A stretch of 9,870 nt of DNA. Origin: an uncultured Eubacteriales bacterium (GTDB taxonomy: Bacteria; Bacillota; Clostridia; Lachnospirales; Lachnospiraceae). The stretch covers positions 1 through 9,870 of the forward strand of contig UQVN01000115.1 of assembly GCA_900544525.1 (NCBI GenBank). Direction: 5' to 3'. A model generated the notes under the pieces. It was given only the letters and a program-made list of their open reading frames with translations, was not told the DNA's origin and ran no database searches. Position 1 is the first letter of the stretch, and each line of letters starts with the position of its first letter. The position numbers and the translations under genes are program-made. This document shows, one piece after another, positions 7,026-9,870 of this stretch.

Positions 7026-7077
7026 AGACTGGTGTAAAAGTAGAGTGAACCTCTACTTTTATACCAGTCTTTATTTA
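7026..7077 (+). terminator. Strong intrinsic terminator after the SEL1 gene
   Basis: Arms 7026-7045 and 7051-7070 pair over 20 positions with a single G-U around a five-base TGAAC loop, followed by TTATTTA. It starts six bases after the SEL1 stop codon and marks the right border of the host-like genes. Confidence 0.92.
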
Positions 7078-7161
7078 TATCATAAGAAATTTGTAATAAA
7101 TGACTTTTATGCACAGTATGCTAAAGAAAATCGAATCTCTTAAACGGAGGCACAGAAACGA

Positions 7162-7941
7162 TTGGGCAAGGAGCAAATAGGAAAGTTGAAAGATTATATT
7201 TCTAAAGTGAATGAAACGATGGGAACTTATAATTTTGATATTTATGACGGATTTCACTATGAATACCCACAGATTATCCTATCTGATATAGAACAACTGA
7301 TTTCATATCTTTTTAATAGACAAAATTTCTCAGAACGATTATGGAAACAAAAGAATTACTTACAATCTAAACTAAAAGAAGTACTTACAACTGTTTTAGT
7401 ATTAGGAGAAAATCCAGCAAGGCTATCAAAAGATTTTGCACAATATTTTAAAGCTAGGGAATGCGAAGGTTATCGACTGCTGCATACAGAAACAAGTTTT
7501 GTAATGGAGAAATCCGCGCTATCCTATTACAATGAAAGTGATACGGTGGAAGTGCCAGCAGGTATTACATATAAAGAATGGAAAGAAAAATACTTTGATA
7601 CTTCCAAAGAAAAAATTATTATAAAAGTATTAAAAGAAAACAATATTAAAGGTAAGCCGGTGTTTGATGCACGTCCTATTGATTTGAAAGATTACAAGTT
7701 TGATGATATTCATATCAATAAAGAGAGAGAGCATCATGTGGTACGAGAAGAGGCTGAAGGGTTTATGAATAATGCTCTGATAGGATTAAAACGTTGGAAT
7801 GGACGTTTTCTAAATTATTATTCAGAGAATGGAGCAGTTTATATTGATACTCAGAAGAAAGAGATAAGAACAGCCTTTTCAAGTGATGAATACGATGAAA
7901 AAATGAATGCTTGGATAAAGAAGGTGAAAGAATTTGAGTAA
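7162..7941 (+). CDS. Shortened phage minor head protein (SPP1 gp7/Mu F-like) with PBECR-like C-terminal domain
   Basis: This 259-aa protein appears to be made of pieces of a phage head morphogenesis protein. Residues 54-125 (from QNFSERLWKQK to GYRLLHTETSFVMEKSALSYYNE) match my memory of the helical RLI.TE.A segment of SPP1 gp7-like proteins. Residues 131-144 (VPAGITYKEWKEKY) match the segment lying just after their core. The core that should lie between, with ATLD.RTS..C and PP.HP.CR motifs (about 75 aa), is missing, and so are roughly 200 N-terminal residues. Residues 177-259 (HHVVREEAEGF, RWNGRFLNYYSENGAVYIDT, IRTAFSSDEYDEK) resemble the phage Barnase/EndoU/ColicinE5/RelE-like (PBECR) domains often fused to such proteins. 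The start is probably TTG 7162, with GGAGG at 7146-7150; an in-frame stop at 7141-7143 excludes earlier starts. ATG 7219 is an alternative. It is likely a decayed gene, although the frame is intact. Confidence 0.65.
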   Translation: MGKEQIGKLKDYISKVNETMGTYNFDIYDGFHYEYPQIILSDIEQLISYLFNRQNFSERLWKQKNYLQSKLKEVLTTVLVLGENPARLSKDFAQYFKARECEGYRLLHTETSFVMEKSALSYYNESDTVEVPAGITYKEWKEKYFDTSKEKIIIKVLKENNIKGKPVFDARPIDLKDYKFDDIHINKEREHHVVREEAEGFMNNALIGLKRWNGRFLNYYSENGAVYIDTQKKEIRTAFSSDEYDEKMNAWIKKVKEFE

Positions 7942-8107
7942 TTTTATGTGCGAAATATTACAAAGAGAAATATCCGATTCAGAATGCTTTGATATATCTA
8001 TGGTTGCTGAAAGAATGGCTCCAGAAGATACAGTAAGCAAAGAAGTTCGAAGTGTAGAAAACTACAAAGAAATTTGTTTACGGTGTAAAGAGCATAATTA
8101 TACTTAA
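7934..8107 (+). CDS. Small phage-associated protein with paired cysteines, function unknown
   Basis: A 57-aa frame starts at TTG 7934, with AAGGTG at 7921-7926 eight bases upstream, and overlaps the end of the head-protein gene by 8 bases. ATG 7946 would give 53 aa. The sequence has the feel of a real small protein: MCEILQREI near the start, ECFDISMVAERM in the middle, and a C-terminal CLRCKEH with a CxxC pair plus His. Small proteins with a CFDI.MV segment and a C-terminal CxxC occur, to my memory, in clostridial prophages next to structural genes, but I cannot name a family. The Cys/His pattern suggests metal binding; this is inference. Confidence 0.55.
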   Translation: MSNFMCEILQREISDSECFDISMVAERMAPEDTVSKEVRSVENYKEICLRCKEHNYT

Positions 8108-8170
8108 GAGATAATACACACGTTAACCAACTCATTAAACAAAATAGTAAAGAAGAATAAAATAAGATCT

Positions 8171-8197
8171 AGAGGCTCCTTTTTGTATAGAGTCTCT
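8171..8197 (+). terminator. Possible weak terminator or leader hairpin before the endolysin
   Basis: AGAGGCTC (8171-8178) pairs with GAGTCTCT (8190-8197) over 8 bp with one G-U, around an 11-base loop containing CTTTTTG. It is followed by TATTATAG, not a clean T tract. It lies in a 113-base gap between the small gene and the endolysin, which otherwise holds only the endolysin ribosome site. Confidence 0.4.
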
Positions 8198-8220
8198 TAT
8201 TATAGAAAGGAAGATGTATT

Positions 8221-8988
8221 ATGGCAAAATATAATGTGCATGCAGGTCATTGTCCACAGGACCAAGGAGCATACGGAGCCGTAGGAATTTTAAAGGAGTC
8301 CGTAGAGAACAGAATCGTTAAGGACGAAGTTATTCGATTATTAAAAGCGCAAGGGCATATAGTATATGATTGTACTTGTAATGAGAATACAACACAAGAA
8401 GGATGTTTATCTAAGATTGTAAAGAAATGCAAAGAGCACAAAGTTGACCTTGATATTTCCATTCACTTAAATTCGGGACGCAACGATTATCAAGGGGATG
8501 GTTCTATTGGTGGCGTAGAGGTGTGGAATTATAGCAGTAAAACTATGGAAGTTTCGGGACGTATTTGTTCAGAGATTGCTAAAGCATTAGGAATCCAAAA
8601 CAGAGGTACAAAATATGATAAATCATTGTATGTCCTTGAATATACAGAAAGTCCGGCGTTACTAATCGAATGTTGTTTTGTAGACGATAAAGACGACGCC
8701 GACAAATGGGAGCCGAAAGTATGTGCAAAAGCTATTGTTGAGGGGATATTAAATAAATCTTTAAGCAACACTACTACTTCTAAGCCTATAGAAACTAATA
8801 AAGTTCCTTATTTGGTAAAAATTACTGCGAACACCTTAAACGTTAGAAATGGAGCAGGAACAAACTACAAAGTAAACACACAAGTTAAGAATGGAGATGT
8901 GTATACAATTGTAGAGGAGAAAAACGGATGGGGAAAATTAAAGTCTGGAGCTGATTGGATTTGCTTAGATTATACAAATAAAATATAA
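8221..8988 (+). CDS. Endolysin: N-acetylmuramoyl-L-alanine amidase (Amidase_3) with C-terminal SH3 domain
   Basis: This 255-aa protein should cleave the amide bond between MurNAc and L-Ala in peptidoglycan. The Amidase_3 domain (about 1-178) begins YNVHAGHCP. Expected zinc ligands are H10 (AGH), E26 (GILKES) and H82 (SIHLNS), and the catalytic Glu is E150 (LLIECCF). A short Ser/Thr/Pro-containing linker (about 180-195) leads to a bacterial SH3 domain (about 196-253; LNVRNGAGTNYKV, then ENGW-like KNGWGKL) that binds cell wall. There is no signal peptide, as in phage endolysins that leave through a holin rather than in host autolysins. The ATG at 8221 has an AAAGGAAG site upstream. Catalytic residues look complete, so it may still be active, even though no holin is adjacent. 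Nine cysteines are an unusually high number for a lysin. Confidence 0.95.
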   Translation: MAKYNVHAGHCPQDQGAYGAVGILKESVENRIVKDEVIRLLKAQGHIVYDCTCNENTTQEGCLSKIVKKCKEHKVDLDISIHLNSGRNDYQGDGSIGGVEVWNYSSKTMEVSGRICSEIAKALGIQNRGTKYDKSLYVLEYTESPALLIECCFVDDKDDADKWEPKVCAKAIVEGILNKSLSNTTTSKPIETNKVPYLVKITANTLNVRNGAGTNYKVNTQVKNGDVYTIVEEKNGWGKLKSGADWICLDYTNKI

Positions 8989-8992
8989 TAAA

Positions 8993-9023
8993 AAGAGGCT
9001 GCCTAAATGTGAGGTGGCCTCTT
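8993..9023 (+). terminator. Hairpin terminator after the endolysin
   Basis: AAGAGGCTGCCT (8993-9004) pairs with AGGTGGCCTCTT (9012-9023) over 12 positions including two G-U pairs, with a seven-base loop. It starts four bases after the endolysin stop. The T run after it is short (CTTAATTC), so it may be inefficient or mainly protect the transcript end. Confidence 0.7.
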
Positions 9024-9134
9024 AATTCAAAAAATAAAGAAATGATGAAATTTTAAAGAGAAGAGAGATATAATAGAAAACAGGAATGACAGAAATACGA
9101 TGGTTTAATAAGAACAAGAGTTAAAAAAGAACAG

Positions 9135-9166
9135 AAAAAAAGCCCCTAATATTAGAAGCTTTTTTT
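9135..9166. terminator. Bidirectional intrinsic terminator between convergent genes
   Basis: AAAAAAAGC (9135-9143) is perfectly complementary to GCTTTTTTT (9158-9166). The 14-base loop contains the palindrome CTAATATTAG. It has a T run at the 3' side on either strand and lies between the + strand endolysin and the - strand Mrr gene, nine bases past the stop of the latter, so it can serve both. The rest of the 9024-9134 gap is AT-rich with no gene that I can see. Confidence 0.78.
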
Positions 9167-9175
9167 ATCTACTTA

Positions 9176-9870
9176 CTATAATGAAGGATATATATCTGAG
9201 GGAATAAATGTCTGTAAATCGTTTTTGTTTAAGGCCCATTCACTTTTATGTACTTCTAGTTTGATTTGTTTTGGATTTAAATATAGTTCTATAAGTTCTA
9301 ATAACCGTTGGCCATCGATGAGTTCAACATTTGTTTCTGCTGCATATTCTTTTGCAGCTTGAGAATAACTACTGGTTGTTATGAATTTGAGATGCTCAGC
9401 TTTTAAAATTTGATTAGCTCCTACCAGTTTTTGAATTAGAGGACGGCCGACAGAGTGTTTTTGATTATAACATTTACATTCTATAATTCCTTTTTCACCA
9501 GTTTTATAATTTAACATAATATCATAGCCACCATCATTTGTTGCTGGTGTCGTCTGAGCCTGAATTCCCATTTTGTTATATAAGTTTGCGCAAAATTCTT
9601 CAAAATCATATGGAGAACTTGAAAAATTACTAATAATTTTATCTATACTATTAGCGTCATATATCGTTTTCTTTTCTGAATATATCAAATCTTGTTTTCG
9701 CTTTTCTACTTCATGTTGCTGGATAGTAATGTTATGCTCTCTTAATGAGTTAATATAATAGATCATAGTAACAGGATTTTTAAATTCTATATTATATTTA
9801 CTTATATAAAGATTAGATTTGGGATAATAGATTGTGTTATCTTTTCTTCTTTTATCAGCAGTACCGTCTT
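9176..9870 (-). CDS. Mrr-type restriction endonuclease (5' end outside window)
   Basis: The protein has a C-terminal Mrr_cat/restriction-endonuclease fold. Counting from an internal Met at 9766, FEEFCANLYNKMG (about 55-67) is the first helix. NDGGYDIML carries the metal-binding D82, and IIECKCYN carries E96 and K98, giving the PD-(D/E)xK pattern D...ExK. VGRPLIQKLVGA and AKEYAAETNVELIDGQRLLEL complete the domain. Mrr proteins cut DNA, often modified (methylated) DNA, and some are stress-induced; the specificity here is unknown. ATG 9766 is probably not the true start: the same frame is open to the window end and encodes a plausible continuation, including KDNTIYYPKSNLYI and EFKNPVTM. The gene therefore probably has a longer N-terminal region to the right. 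It is convergent with the endolysin and shares its terminator. It could act in phage defence, or be a moron carried by the element. Confidence 0.85.
   Translation of the reverse strand, partial: DGTADKRRKDNTIYYPKSNLYISKYNIEFKNPVTMIYYINSLREHNITIQQHEVEKRKQDLIYSEKKTIYDANSIDKIISNFSSSPYDFEEFCANLYNKMGIQAQTTPATNDGGYDIMLNYKTGEKGIIECKCYNQKHSVGRPLIQKLVGANQILKAEHLKFITTSSYSQAAKEYAAETNVELIDGQRLLELIELYLNPKQIKLEVHKSEWALNKNDLQTFIPSDIYPSL

Larger units (their letters stand above)
7081..9870. mobile_element. Prophage-derived remnant (minor head protein fragment, endolysin, Mrr nuclease)
   Basis: After the SEL1 terminator the gene content changes to phage morphogenesis and lysis functions, followed by a restriction-type nuclease. 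The normal intervening genes (scaffold, major capsid, tail, holin) are absent, and no integrase or tRNA is seen, so most of a prophage has been lost or the genes were assembled piecemeal. I could not identify attachment-site repeats at the left edge, and the right end lies outside the window. The stated borders are therefore those of gene content, not of a mapped element. Confidence 0.55.

Noticed and set aside
7109..7180. 23-codon frame (starts MHSMLKKIESL) upstream of the head-protein fragment
   Set aside because: There is no ribosome binding site and no recognisable relative, and it overlaps the next gene in another frame. It may be a relic of the lost upstream part, but this cannot be supported.
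9069..9074. Perfect TATAAT hexamer
   Set aside because: No -35 element at suitable distance and no + strand gene downstream; expected by chance in AT-rich spacer.
1..9870. CRISPR array, tRNA or rRNA genes, insertion sequences, integrase and att repeats
   Set aside because: Looked for; no regularly spaced repeats, cloverleaf genes, transposase or recombinase motifs were seen.

Overview
The window comes from a low-GC Firmicute, most likely a Lachnospiraceae-type Clostridia. The reasons are AT-rich codon use, strong purine-rich ribosome binding sites, a T-box controlled cysS, and the cysS-mrnC-rlmB gene order typical of Firmicutes. The genus cannot be set from the sequence alone. All genes are on the + strand except the last, at the right edge.

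Left part (1-7070), chromosomal core. The window opens inside ispF (isoprenoid precursor synthesis), whose protein carries an odd Cys/Gly-rich tail. A full-length Eis-like GNAT acetyltransferase with an SCP2-like C-terminal domain follows 15 bp later. Next is a 483-bp non-coding stretch holding a consensus-like promoter and a T-box leader. Its specifier codon (TGC) and its tRNA-end bulge (TGGA) both fit tRNA-Cys. After the T-box terminator come another 168 nt of leader with nested inverted repeats that the T-box does not explain. The T-box drives cysS (cysteinyl-tRNA synthetase), which overlaps mrnC (Mini-RNase III). rlmB (23S rRNA 2'-O-methyltransferase) follows, and a strong hairpin terminator ends the cluster. 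These three genes link cysteine supply to tRNA charging and 23S rRNA maturation and modification.

Immediately after that terminator lie two genes of unknown role: a Rossmann/SAM-methyltransferase-like protein and a protein with an N-terminal four-Cys zinc ribbon and ten SEL1 repeats. A 20-bp-stem terminator closes this pair.

Right part (7081-9870), phage-derived accessory segment. It holds a shortened SPP1 gp7/Mu F-like minor head protein that looks as if its conserved core was deleted in frame while a C-terminal PBECR-like nuclease-type domain was kept. A translationally coupled 57-aa protein with Cys residues comes next, then an apparently intact Amidase_3-SH3 endolysin. The endolysin is followed by two hairpins, the second probably serving both strands. 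A convergent Mrr-type restriction endonuclease runs off the right edge. No integrase, tRNA, att site, CRISPR array or holin is visible, so this reads as a decayed prophage remnant or a cassette of phage genes. No wholly new system is evident. The items most worth a second look are the internally deleted head protein, the unexplained leader between the T-box and cysS, and the orphan methyltransferase-like/SEL1 pair.
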